Assembly (NCBI RefSeq): GCF_019977315.1
Contig: NZ_AP024652.1
Location: 496,001-560,000, forward strand
DNA length: 64,000 nucleotides
Direction: 5' to 3'
Source of the DNA: Arthrobacter sp. StoSoilB22
GTDB lineage: Bacteria > Actinomycetota > Actinomycetes > Actinomycetales > Micrococcaceae
Shown here one piece after another: positions 40,997 through 49,630 of this stretch. The notes below the pieces were generated by a model that had not been told where the DNA came from, ran no database searches, and worked only from the letters and a program-made list of their open reading frames with translations. The translations under genes and the position numbers were made by a program. Each line of letters opens with the position of its first letter. Positions within the stretch are counted from its first letter, which is position 1.

Positions 40997-42535
40997 ATGA
41001 AGTTAGGTCCCAAGGCGGCAGCAGCCGCCATCGTACTTAGCGCCTCCCTGGCGCTCACCGCATGTGGCGGCGGGAATGCCGGCGCCGGAGCGGGTTCCAC
41101 TTCAGGAGCTAAGACAGTCACCGCACTGACGCTGGGCACCCTCCGGGACCTCACCTCATGGGACCCGGCACAGGCTCACGTAGGCCACGCGCTCCAGCCG
41201 TATCAGGCAGCCTACGACTCCCTGATCCTCCGCGAACCGGACGGCAAGCTCAGCCCCATGCTGGCAACCGCGTGGAAGTACAACGACACCAACACCAAGC
41301 TCACCGTGGACCTCCGCACGGATGTCACCTTCAGCGACGGAGCCAAGTTCGACGCCGCTGCCGCCAAGGCGAACATGGACCACTTCAAGAAGGCCAACGG
41401 CCCGCAAATGGCCCAGCTGGGGTCAGTTTCCGACGTCGCAGTAGTGGATGCCGACACGATCGACATCAACCTCAGCGCACCGGAACCGGCCCTCGAATAC
41501 TTCCTCAGCCAGGCCGCAGGCCTGATGGGAAGCCCCGCAGCACTGGGCACGGACGCCATCAAGACCGTGCCCGTAGGTTCCGGTCCTTATGTGATGGACA
41601 AAGCCGCCTCCGTCAAGGACTCCCAGACGGTCTTCAACGCTCGCGAGGGTTACTGGAACAAGGACCTCCAGAAGTACAAGAAGCTCACCCTCAAGGTCCT
41701 CCTGGACCCCACCGCCCGCACCAACGCACTGGTCTCCGGCCAGATTGACGCAACCCTGCTGGATCCCAAGAACGGCAAGCAGGCCGAGGGCGCCAAGATG
41801 AAGCTCGAAACCAACCAGGTTGACTGGTCCGGACTGCTCCTGCTGGACCGTGACGGCACCAAGAACCCGGCCCTGGCAAACGTCAAGGTCCGCCAGGCCA
41901 TCAACCATGCCTTTGACCGCAAGACCATCCTGGACCAGGTCATGCTGGGCCAGGGCACTCCCACCACGCAGCCCTTCGGCAAGGACAGCGGCGCTTGGAG
42001 CGAGGAACTGGAGAACTACTACAGCTACGATCCCGAGAAAGCCAAGCAGCTCCTGAAGGATTCCGGCTTTGAAGGCAAAGTCAGCATTGACGTTCCCACA
42101 CTTCCCGGTGCTGAAACCCTCATCTCGGTCATGAAGCAGCAGCTCGCAGATGTGGGAATCACGCTGAACCCGGGTGCGGCCATCACCAACACCTTCACCG
42201 CGGACGTTGCCGCGCAGAAGTACCCGGCCCTGTTCTTCAACCTCTTCCAAGGCCAGCCCACCGTGGCAATCGACCAGATCGTTTCCACCAAGGCCCTGTA
42301 CAACCCGTTCAAGACCACCACCCCTGAGCTTGAAGCCAAGATCGCGGCCGTGCGCACCGGTGGCGCCGACGCCGGCAAGCTGGCCCAGGAAGTCAACAAA
42401 TACGTGGTGGAGCAAGCCTGGTTCGCCCCGCTGTTCCGCGTGAACCAGATGTACTACCACAACGACAAAGTGAACGTCACCCCGCAGGTCCAGCAGGCCG
42501 TTCCGTCCATCTACAACTACTCGCCCGCCAAGTAG
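40997..42535 (+). CDS. Dipeptide/oligosaccharide-type ABC substrate-binding lipoprotein
   Basis: This is a 512-residue family-5 solute-binding lipoprotein. The signal ends in LALTAC, with lipidated Cys at residue 23, then a Gly/Ala-rich linker. The family pattern is clear: LTSWDPAQAHVGHALQPYQAAYDSL, VDLRTDVTFSDGAKFDAAAA, VGSGPYVMDK and VRQAINHAFDRKTILD. It heads the operon 40997-48413. Family-5 proteins take up peptides but also oligosaccharides; the sugar-acid genes around it make a glycoside or glucuronide the likelier ligand. Confidence 0.88.
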   Translation: MKLGPKAAAAAIVLSASLALTACGGGNAGAGAGSTSGAKTVTALTLGTLRDLTSWDPAQAHVGHALQPYQAAYDSLILREPDGKLSPMLATAWKYNDTNTKLTVDLRTDVTFSDGAKFDAAAAKANMDHFKKANGPQMAQLGSVSDVAVVDADTIDINLSAPEPALEYFLSQAAGLMGSPAALGTDAIKTVPVGSGPYVMDKAASVKDSQTVFNAREGYWNKDLQKYKKLTLKVLLDPTARTNALVSGQIDATLLDPKNGKQAEGAKMKLETNQVDWSGLLLLDRDGTKNPALANVKVRQAINHAFDRKTILDQVMLGQGTPTTQPFGKDSGAWSEELENYYSYDPEKAKQLLKDSGFEGKVSIDVPTLPGAETLISVMKQQLADVGITLNPGAAITNTFTADVAAQKYPALFFNLFQGQPTVAIDQIVSTKALYNPFKTTTPELEAKIAAVRTGGADAGKLAQEVNKYVVEQAWFAPLFRVNQMYYHNDKVNVTPQVQQAVPSIYNYSPAK

Positions 42536-42541
42536 GAACCC

Positions 42542-43483
42542 ATGATCAAGTTCATTGCGAAAAGACTGGGCAGTGGTCTGGTGGTGTTGTTCGTCGTCTC
42601 GGTCCTCACCTTCACCCTGCTGTACACCTCCAGCGGAAGTATCGCCCAGAACATTTTGGGGGATCAGGCAACACCTGAACAGGTTGCTCTGAAGGAACAG
42701 GAACTGGGACTCGACCAGCCACTCTTCGTCCGCTACTTCGCGTGGTTGGGCGATGCCCTCACAGGTAACCTCGGTGCCTCCTGGTTCACCTCGGAGCCGG
42801 TAGCCAGCTCCCTGGCCACCCGCATCCCGGTCACCATGACCATGGTCTTCACCGCAATGATCCTGATCGCCATCTGCGCAGCACTGATCGGTGTTGCCGC
42901 AGCCGTGAAGCGCGGCTGGGTGGACAGGGTGGTCCAGATCGGCGCGATCGTGGGGGACTCCATCCCCGGGTATGTGATCGGCGTGTTCCTGGTAACCATC
43001 CTGGCCATCCAGCTGGGTTTCTTCCCCGCCACCAGCACCATCTCCCCGGAGGTGGGCCCGGAGGCCTGGGTCTACTCCATGACCCTTCCGGTGATCGCGT
43101 TGCTGATCAACGGTGTGACCGGCGGTGCGCAGCAGATCCGTTCCGCCGTCATCAAGCAGCTTGAACGGGACTACGTCCGGACGCTGCGCAGCCGTGGCAT
43201 CGGAGAACGCGAAATCCTCTTCAAGCATGTGCTCCGCAGCGCCGCACCTGCAGGTTTGACCGTCTTGAGCCTGCAACTGATCGGCATGCTGGGCGGCGTG
43301 GTGATCATCGAGCAGATCTTCGCCCTTCCTGGAATGGGTCCGCTGGCTGTGGCAGCAACCACCCAAACCGATCTTCCCGTGGTCATGGGAGTGGTGATGT
43401 ACACCGTGGTGGTGGTCATCGTCGTGAACCTCCTGGTGGACATCCTCAATGGTTGGCTCAACCCGAAAGTACGTGTCTCATGA
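42542..43483 (+). CDS. ABC transporter permease, DppB type
   Basis: This is a 313-residue inner-membrane permease with six helices. The N-terminal FIAKRLGSGLVVLFVVSVLTFTLL and the EAA-loop segment RDYVRTLRSRGIGEREILFKHVLRSAA are diagnostic of the DppB/OppB family. The stop overlaps the start of the next gene as ATGA. It would pair with the DppC part of the following fusion protein. Confidence 0.9.
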   Translation: MIKFIAKRLGSGLVVLFVVSVLTFTLLYTSSGSIAQNILGDQATPEQVALKEQELGLDQPLFVRYFAWLGDALTGNLGASWFTSEPVASSLATRIPVTMTMVFTAMILIAICAALIGVAAAVKRGWVDRVVQIGAIVGDSIPGYVIGVFLVTILAIQLGFFPATSTISPEVGPEAWVYSMTLPVIALLINGVTGGAQQIRSAVIKQLERDYVRTLRSRGIGEREILFKHVLRSAAPAGLTVLSLQLIGMLGGVVIIEQIFALPGMGPLAVAATTQTDLPVVMGVVMYTVVVVIVVNLLVDILNGWLNPKVRVS

Positions 43484-45396
43484 GCGACTCCGTAGATTCA
43501 GCAGCAGTATCCGCAGACTCCATGGGCGTCGCGGCAAAAACAGGCCAGAGCGGCACGGTGGTCCGGTCCACCGTGATGCGCCGCCTCCTGAAGAACCCCA
43601 TGGGCATCGCCTCGCTGGTGATCCTCCTGACGATCGCTGTGCTGGCCATCCTGGCGCCGGTGATCGCCCCTTTCGAAGAGAACTTCGCCAACATTTCCAA
43701 GACCCTGGCCGCTCCGGATTCAGTCAACATCATGGGCACGGACAGCGCAGGGCGCGATACCTGGAGCCGCCTGCTCTTTGGTGCGCAGCTCACCCTCTTG
43801 TCCGCGCTGCTGTGCGCAGGCGTCGCGATTGCCATCGGACTTCCGGCAGGCCTGATTGCCGGCTACTACGGAGGTAAATTCGAAGCAGTCTCCAACTGGG
43901 TGGTCAGCATCCTCATGAGCCTGCCCGGCCTGATCGTCCTGCTCACCATCCGTGCAGCGTTCGGCCCGTCCGTATGGATCTCCATGATCGCTTTCGGTGT
44001 GCTGATCAGTCCTTCCTACTTCCGGCTCACCCGCACCGCGGTGCAGTCGGTCCGGAACGAGCTCTACGTGGACGCTGCCCGGGTTTCGGGCCTGTCCGAT
44101 CTAAGCATTATTGCCCGCCACATTTTCTCCGTGGTCCGCGCACCCATCATCATCCAAACCGCCGCAATCGCCGGTGTTGCCATCGCCATTCAGTCCGGGC
44201 TTGAGTTCCTTGGCCTGGGCGATCCCACCAAGGCCACCTGGGGCGTCATGCTCTCCGAAGGCTTCAAGAACGTCTACCTGACCCCGATTCTGCTGCTCTG
44301 GCCGGCACTGGCCATGGCGCTCACCATCGGCGGACTCGTCCTGCTGGGCAACGCCATCCGCGACGCCTTGGAAGACGGCGAAAAGATCAAACACCGCAAG
44401 AAGCGTGCGGCTGCAACAGCCGAAAGCACAAGTTCTTCTGCAAGCACGACGCCGGACCCCGCCAAGGCGCGCCAGTCACGGAAGTTTGTGGCCGCCGTCG
44501 ACGCCGGAACCGAGCACCACCTGGTCAAGGTGACCAACCTGGGGGTCGGCTATCCGCAGGCTGACGGGTCCATCAAAAAGGTAGTGGATGACGTTTCCTT
44601 CCACGTGGACCGCGGCGAAATCCTGGGCATCGTGGGCGAGTCAGGTTCGGGCAAGTCCCAAACCGCGTTTTCCATCCTGGGCCTGCTGCCGGACAACGCG
44701 CGGATTGTGGGTGGTTCCATCCAGTTTGATGGCAACTACACGGTGGCCCCCGGTGAAGACCGCGTCAGCCAGGAGAGGTTGTCCAAACTACGCGGCAAAC
44801 GGATTTCCTACATCCCCCAGGAGCCCATGAGCAACCTGGACCCGGCGTTTACCATCGGCTACCAGCTGGTCACACCCATGGTTCGAGTCCTTGGAATCTC
44901 CAAGGCTGAAGCCCGCACACGCGCCCTCAAGCTGCTTACCGACGTCGGAATTGCCAACCCGGAACTCACCTTCAATGCTTACCCGCATGAGGTCTCCGGC
45001 GGAATGGCCCAACGCGTGCTGATCGCCGGTGCCATCAGCTGCGAACCGGACCTGGTGATCGCGGACGAACCCACCACCGCCCTGGACGTCACCGTGCAGG
45101 CCGATGTGCTGGACCTGCTGCGTGAACTGCAGCAGCGCCTCAACATCGGGGTCATCCTGGTGACCCACAACTTCGGTGTCGTGGCCGACCTTTGCGACCG
45201 CGTGGCCGTGATGCAGAACGGCCGGCTGGTGGAAGAAGGGACCGTCCGGGACATTCTCCGGAACCCGAAAGAGCCTTACACACAGACCCTGCTGGGGTCC
45301 ATGCTCGAAGGAAAGACGCCCATGACCATGCTTGTATCCAAGCCTGGATCGGCAGCACAGTCCGGATCAGCAGCACAGAAGGAGCCGGTGGCATGA
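43480..45396 (+). CDS. Fused DppC-type permease and DppD-type ATPase
   Basis: This is a 638-residue fusion. Residues 1-300 are a DppC permease (LKNPMGIASLVILLTIAVLAIL; EAA loop NELYVDAARVSGLSDLSIIARHIF). A Lys/Ala/Ser/Thr-rich linker covers about 300-345, and residues 350-638 are an ATPase with Walker A GESGSGKSQ, Q-loop SYIPQEPMSNLDP, signature VSGGMAQR and Walker B LVIADEPTTALD. In most genomes these are separate proteins. The reading frame is continuous with no frameshift sign. The start at 43480 (ATGA overlap) is preferred. Confidence 0.9.
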   Translation: MSDSVDSAAVSADSMGVAAKTGQSGTVVRSTVMRRLLKNPMGIASLVILLTIAVLAILAPVIAPFEENFANISKTLAAPDSVNIMGTDSAGRDTWSRLLFGAQLTLLSALLCAGVAIAIGLPAGLIAGYYGGKFEAVSNWVVSILMSLPGLIVLLTIRAAFGPSVWISMIAFGVLISPSYFRLTRTAVQSVRNELYVDAARVSGLSDLSIIARHIFSVVRAPIIIQTAAIAGVAIAIQSGLEFLGLGDPTKATWGVMLSEGFKNVYLTPILLLWPALAMALTIGGLVLLGNAIRDALEDGEKIKHRKKRAAATAESTSSSASTTPDPAKARQSRKFVAAVDAGTEHHLVKVTNLGVGYPQADGSIKKVVDDVSFHVDRGEILGIVGESGSGKSQTAFSILGLLPDNARIVGGSIQFDGNYTVAPGEDRVSQERLSKLRGKRISYIPQEPMSNLDPAFTIGYQLVTPMVRVLGISKAEARTRALKLLTDVGIANPELTFNAYPHEVSGGMAQRVLIAGAISCEPDLVIADEPTTALDVTVQADVLDLLRELQQRLNIGVILVTHNFGVVADLCDRVAVMQNGRLVEEGTVRDILRNPKEPYTQTLLGSMLEGKTPMTMLVSKPGSAAQSGSAAQKEPVA

Positions 45397-46280
45397 GCAC
45401 CTCTCTTGATTCATCGCAGAAGTCTCCGCTCCTTTCAGTGGAGAACCTGGTGGTGGAATACCCCAGCAAGCGGTTCCGGGCGAAGCCCTTCCGGGCGCTG
45501 ACGGACATCAACATCACCATCGGCCAAGGCGAGACCTTGGGCCTGGTGGGGGAGTCCGGTTCCGGCAAGACCACTCTTGGCCGCGCCGTCCTGGGCCTTG
45601 CCCCGGTCACCGCAGGAAAGGTGATCTTTGAAGGCAACGACATCAGCAACGCTTCGCGGAAGGAACGCCGTACCCTGAGCCGGGACCTGCAGGTGGTCTT
45701 CCAGGACCCCTACACCTCGTTGAACCCTGCGCTGGAGATTGGTGACATCCTTGCCGAGCCCCTCGGCGTGCAGGGGATGGAGCCTGCTGCGGCCAAGAAA
45801 AGAGTCAAGGAACTGCTGGACCAGGTGGGCTTGCCGACGGACGCGATCCACCGTTTGCCGCGCGAATTCAGCGGCGGGCAGCGCCAACGCGTTGCGATCG
45901 CGCGGGCACTTGCCTTGTCCCCGAAGCTGATTGTCTGCGACGAACCCGTCAGCGCACTGGACCTCTCCACCCAGGCCCGCGTGCTGGACCTGTTCCTGCA
46001 GATCCAGAAGGACACCGGCGTTTCGTACTTGTTCGTCTCACACGACCTCGACGTCGTGCGGCACATCAGCCACCGTGTGGCCGTCATGTATCACGGTGAA
46101 ATCGTGGAGCAAGGCCCCGCCGAAGTTGTCACCCGCGATCCCGAACACCCCTACACCCAGCGGCTGCTGCTTGCCTCGCCGGTGCCCGACCCTGACCGGC
46201 AGGAACAACGCCGGGCAGACCGCCACCGCCTACTCGCAAACCAGCACAACCAAATCGAACAGCAAGGTGCCGTGGCCTGA
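45393..46280 (+). CDS. ABC transporter ATP-binding protein, DppF type
   Basis: This is a 295-residue oligopeptide-type ATPase. Walker A is GESGSGKTT near residue 55, the Q-loop is VVFQDPYTSLNPAL, the signature is FSGGQRQR and Walker B is LIVCDEPVSALD. The family-specific C-terminal oligo_HPY stretch (EHPYTQRLLLASPVPDP) is present. The ATG overlaps the fusion gene's stop (ATGA). It would form the heterodimer with the ATPase half of that fusion. Confidence 0.9.
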   Translation: MSTSLDSSQKSPLLSVENLVVEYPSKRFRAKPFRALTDINITIGQGETLGLVGESGSGKTTLGRAVLGLAPVTAGKVIFEGNDISNASRKERRTLSRDLQVVFQDPYTSLNPALEIGDILAEPLGVQGMEPAAAKKRVKELLDQVGLPTDAIHRLPREFSGGQRQRVAIARALALSPKLIVCDEPVSALDLSTQARVLDLFLQIQKDTGVSYLFVSHDLDVVRHISHRVAVMYHGEIVEQGPAEVVTRDPEHPYTQRLLLASPVPDPDRQEQRRADRHRLLANQHNQIEQQGAVA

Positions 46281-46343
46281 ACAGCCAGGCATCACACAGA
46301 ACATCCAGGGTCCGGAAGGGCCCGGAAACCCCCGGAGGAAAAA

Positions 46344-47204
46344 GTGGCCACAATAGGCGTCCAAGCCATGATGCTGAAGGACAGTTTTGCTGACTTTGGA
46401 GCGTTCGAAACGCTCCGCAAGGTCAGTGCGATCGGCTATAACGCCGTCGAAATTTCGCAGATCCCCATGACGCCGGAGAACGTGGACGAGCTGGACCGCT
46501 CCCGCTCGGAGCTGGGCATGGACATCGCCGCGCTTTCGGTCAACATTGAAGGCCGCAAAGGCATGCCCGTGGAATCACTGGCGGACAATTTCGACAAGAT
46601 CGTGGACGACGCCAAGCGGCTGGACAGCTCGCTGCTGCGCATCGGGATGCTTCCGTTCGGGGCCATGAAGTCACTGGACTCGGTGGTTGAATTCGCCAAG
46701 CAAGCCAACGGTTACGCCGAACGGCTCCAGGAACACGGCATCAGCCTGTATTACCACAATCACCACATCGAGTTCGCGAAGTTTGACGGCAAGTACATGC
46801 TGGACATCATCGCCGAAAACTCCCCGGCCATGGGCATGGAAATCGACGTCCACTGGGTGCAGCGCGGCGGCCTCGATCCCGTGCGGACCCTGGAAAAGTA
46901 CGCCGGCAATACTGCCATGGTGCACCTGAAGGATTACAGGATCGGCCAGATGCCGGAATCGTCCTTCGGGCTCCTGGAGAAGGGCGACTTCCCCGGGTTC
47001 ATGGCCGAGTTCCGCAACGTGGTGCAGTTCGCCGAAGTGGGCGAGGGCAACCTGGACTTCCCCTCCATCATTCCGGCCGCCGTCGCCGCAGGAGCCCGTT
47101 ACCTCTTGGTGGAGCAGGACGAACTCTATGGGCGGACCGTGTGGGATGCGCTCCAGACCTCGTACGACAACTTGGTGGCCATGGGCCACGCCGACCTTTT
47201 CTAG
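46344..47204 (+). CDS. Sugar phosphate isomerase/epimerase family protein (second copy)
   Basis: This is a 286-residue TIM-barrel protein of the same fold as the 38928 product. Metal-site segments read YYHNHHIEFAKFDG near residue 135, EIDVHWVQRGG near 167, VHLKDYRIG near 190 and YLLVEQDELYG near the end. The GTG start has GGAGG about 6 nt upstream. It lies 63 bp behind the ABC ATPase and 42 bp before the dehydrogenase, in the same operon. Confidence 0.83.
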   Translation: MATIGVQAMMLKDSFADFGAFETLRKVSAIGYNAVEISQIPMTPENVDELDRSRSELGMDIAALSVNIEGRKGMPVESLADNFDKIVDDAKRLDSSLLRIGMLPFGAMKSLDSVVEFAKQANGYAERLQEHGISLYYHNHHIEFAKFDGKYMLDIIAENSPAMGMEIDVHWVQRGGLDPVRTLEKYAGNTAMVHLKDYRIGQMPESSFGLLEKGDFPGFMAEFRNVVQFAEVGEGNLDFPSIIPAAVAAGARYLLVEQDELYGRTVWDALQTSYDNLVAMGHADLF

Positions 47205-47246
47205 ATTTCAGCCACTTCCCGGTTTTCAACACAGGAGATTGCATTC

Positions 47247-48413
47247 ATGAGCAAGAAAGTACGCCTCGGCATCATCGGCCTGGGCCAGCAAGGCGGCGCC
47301 TACGCCAAGTTCATCACGGACGGCCTGGTGCCCAATATGGAGATCGGCGCAATCTGCGATGTTGATCCCGCCAAGAAGGAACTCGCAGCCTCGCAGTATC
47401 CGGATGTCCCGTTCTACGACGACTACATCACCCTGCTTGAGAGCGGATCCGTAGACGCGATTGTCACCTGCGTGCCGCACTTCCTGCACCCGGAGATGGG
47501 CATCGAAACACTCAAGCGCAACATCCACGCGCTCGTGGAGAAGCCCGCCGGCGTCTACACCAAGCAGGTCAAGGAACTGAACGAGTTCGCCGCCTCCAAG
47601 CCGGAGCTTTCCTTCGGCATCATGTTCAATCAGCGCAACAACCCGCTGTACAAGAAGCTGAAGGAAATCGTCGATAACGGCGAGATCGGCAAGATCCGCC
47701 GCTCCAACTGGATCATCACCAATTGGTGGCGCCCGCAGGGGTACTACAACTCCAGCGAGTGGCGTGCTACCTGGGGCGGCGAGGGCGGTGGCGTCCTGGT
47801 CAACCAGGCACCGCACCAGCTGGACCTGTGGCAGTGGATCTGTGGCGTCCCGCAGTCCGTGTACTCCAAGGTGGCGTACGGCTTCCGCCGGGACATCGCC
47901 GTCGAGGATGAAGTCACTGCAGTGGTGGATTATGGCGACGGCGCCACGGGCGTTTTCGTGACAGCAACCCACGACATCGTGGGAACCGACAGGTTCGAAA
48001 TCCTTGGCGACCTCGGCAAAATCGTGGTGGAGGACAGCAAGGTTGCCACGGTCACCCGGTTGGTCAAACCTGAGCGGGAAATCAGTGATTCGATGGATAT
48101 GGATGGCGTCCGCAAGCTCTTCATGGGCCAGCTGAACCGCGAAGAGTTGTACAGCAGCGAGGTCATCGAGTTCGAGTCTGCGTGGGGTGGCCAGCATGCC
48201 GGCGTCCTGGAGAACTTTGCGGCCAACATTTTGGACGGAACTCCTCTACTGGCTCCGGGTTCGGACGGTATCAACGGTGTTCGCCTGGCCAACGCCATCC
48301 ACCTTTCCAGCTGGACCGGCAAGGAAGTGTCCTTGGACTTTGATGAGGATGAATTCCTGCAGGAGCTAAACAAGCGCATCGCTGAAGAGGGCAAGTTCCC
48401 CGAGCGTTCCTAG
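47247..48413 (+). CDS. Gfo/Idh/MocA-family oxidoreductase (second copy)
   Basis: This is a 388-residue dehydrogenase. The nucleotide fold LGIIGLGQQGGAYAKF begins at residue 6, the EKPAGVYT motif with the catalytic Lys is near 94, and GEGGGVLVNQAPHQLDLWQWICG (split: GEGGGVLVNQAP, HQLDLWQW) with the conserved His is near 180. It is longer than the first copy (335) and only distantly similar, so the pairs are not recent duplicates. It is the last gene before the second LacI repressor. Confidence 0.88.
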   Translation: MSKKVRLGIIGLGQQGGAYAKFITDGLVPNMEIGAICDVDPAKKELAASQYPDVPFYDDYITLLESGSVDAIVTCVPHFLHPEMGIETLKRNIHALVEKPAGVYTKQVKELNEFAASKPELSFGIMFNQRNNPLYKKLKEIVDNGEIGKIRRSNWIITNWWRPQGYYNSSEWRATWGGEGGGVLVNQAPHQLDLWQWICGVPQSVYSKVAYGFRRDIAVEDEVTAVVDYGDGATGVFVTATHDIVGTDRFEILGDLGKIVVEDSKVATVTRLVKPEREISDSMDMDGVRKLFMGQLNREELYSSEVIEFESAWGGQHAGVLENFAANILDGTPLLAPGSDGINGVRLANAIHLSSWTGKEVSLDFDEDEFLQELNKRIAEEGKFPERS

Positions 48414-48428
48414 CCCCTTCGAAGCGGG

Positions 48429-48457
48429 CCGGTTGTCAACATTCTTTTGGCAACCGG
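48429..48457. promoter_or_regulatory. Uronate-type operator 3 (split half-sites)
   Basis: CCGGTTGTCAA (48429-48439) and TTGGCAACCGG (48447-48457) form an inverted repeat of half-sites pointing outward, with 7 bp between them. Each could be half of a weak operator. They overlap the presumed -35 region of the LacI gene; a TACGAT at 48480-48485 suggests a nearly leaderless start. Confidence 0.6.
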
Positions 48458-48491
48458 CTTGTTTTGTTGCCATGCGGTCTACGATGGAGCG

Positions 48492-49538
48492 GTGACTGAC
48501 CTGACGAGCACTGGAGCAGCAACCACCCCCACCAAACGAGGCCGGGGTGAGAAGTCCTCTGCCACGATTTACGACATCGCAAAGCTCGCGGGCGTGAATC
48601 CCTCTACAGTGTCCCGCGCCCTGAGTAAACCGGGCCGCGTGAGTGCCAAGACGCAGAAGATCATTGAGGACGCGGCGGCGGAGCTGAACTATCAAGTGAA
48701 TCCCTTCGCTCGCGCCCTCCCTACCGGCCGTACCCAGACCATCGGGTTGATCGTGGCGGACATCACCAACCCCACGTTCTTTGACATCATCCGCGGCGCG
48801 GAAACCACGGGATCGGCCCGCGATTACACGCTGGTTCTGGCCGAGTCCGCTGAGTCACCGGAAACCGAAGTAACAGCGGCCCGGCGTCTGTTGAGCACCG
48901 TGGACGGTCTCATCCTGGCCAGTCCCCGCATGGACGATGACCAGATCCGGGCTTTGGCTGCGGACAAGCCGGTTGCCGTTATTAACCGTGAGATCACCGG
49001 GGTTCCGTGCGTGGTGCCGGACGTCAACAAGGGCATCAGCGAGGCCGTGCGCAGCCTGGCCGCCAACGGCCATGAGAAGCTCGCCTACGTCGCCGGCCCC
49101 AAGCAGTCATGGATGACCGCCCGCCGATGGGAAGGCGTCAAATCTGCCGCGGAATGGTCCAAGCTCAGCGCGGTCCGCCTGGAGACCTCCAAACCAACCG
49201 TCGACGGCGGCAGGCAAGTAGCGCGCGACGTCCTGGAAAGCGGGGCGACGGCGGTGATCACCTACAACGACCTCCTCGCCATTGGCTTGATGCAGGAGCT
49301 GCAGGCCGGCGGGATGAGAGTCCCGGACCAGATCAGCATTGTTGGCTTTGACGACATTTTTGGAGCCGATTTCACCACCCCCGCGTTGACCACCGTGCGC
49401 TCACCCTTGGGGGAGTGCGGCACCCGCGCCGTCACCATCCTGCTGGATATGCTGCAGGGCCAGGAGGCCCCGGACGAAGCGGTCCGGGTGGAGACGGAAC
49501 TCGTGGTGCGAGGGTCCAGCGGACGGCTCCTCGCCTAG
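48492..49538 (+). CDS. LacI-family repressor 2 of the uronate/glycoside region
   Basis: This is a 348-residue LacI repressor with HTH TIYDIAKLAGVNPSTVSRALSKPGRV near residues 25-50. The sensor domain begins IGLIVADITNPTFFDIIRG and ends with IVGFDDIFGADFTTPALTT. The recognition helix is nearly the same as in the repressor at 37682-38728, so both may bind the same operators. The GTG at 48492 is chosen because a -10-like TACGAT ends only 6 bp before it and longer frames would swallow the operator; no good ribosome site is seen, so a leaderless transcript is possible. Confidence 0.85.
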   Translation: MTDLTSTGAATTPTKRGRGEKSSATIYDIAKLAGVNPSTVSRALSKPGRVSAKTQKIIEDAAAELNYQVNPFARALPTGRTQTIGLIVADITNPTFFDIIRGAETTGSARDYTLVLAESAESPETEVTAARRLLSTVDGLILASPRMDDDQIRALAADKPVAVINREITGVPCVVPDVNKGISEAVRSLAANGHEKLAYVAGPKQSWMTARRWEGVKSAAEWSKLSAVRLETSKPTVDGGRQVARDVLESGATAVITYNDLLAIGLMQELQAGGMRVPDQISIVGFDDIFGADFTTPALTTVRSPLGECGTRAVTILLDMLQGQEAPDEAVRVETELVVRGSSGRLLA

Positions 49539-49583
49539 GCTCAGTACGCCGCTGCGCAACGGGATGCAACAGAGTGGCAATTT

Positions 49584-49601
49584 TTGGCAACCGGTTGACA
49601 A
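49584..49601. promoter_or_regulatory. Uronate-type operator 4
   Basis: TTGGCAACCGGTTGACAA is the best match to the consensus derived from the six sites (palindromic TTGnCAACCGGTTGnCAA). It ends 29 bp before the uxaC start. Confidence 0.8.
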
Positions 49602-49630
49602 AGTGCCGAACCGGAACGCAAGATTGACCT

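Noticed and set aside
41423..43366. Long open frame on the minus strand opposite the binding-protein and DppB genes
   Set aside because: It is a high-GC shadow frame: the plus strand encodes clear transporter proteins here, and the minus-strand product is Gly/Asp/His-rich without any family pattern.
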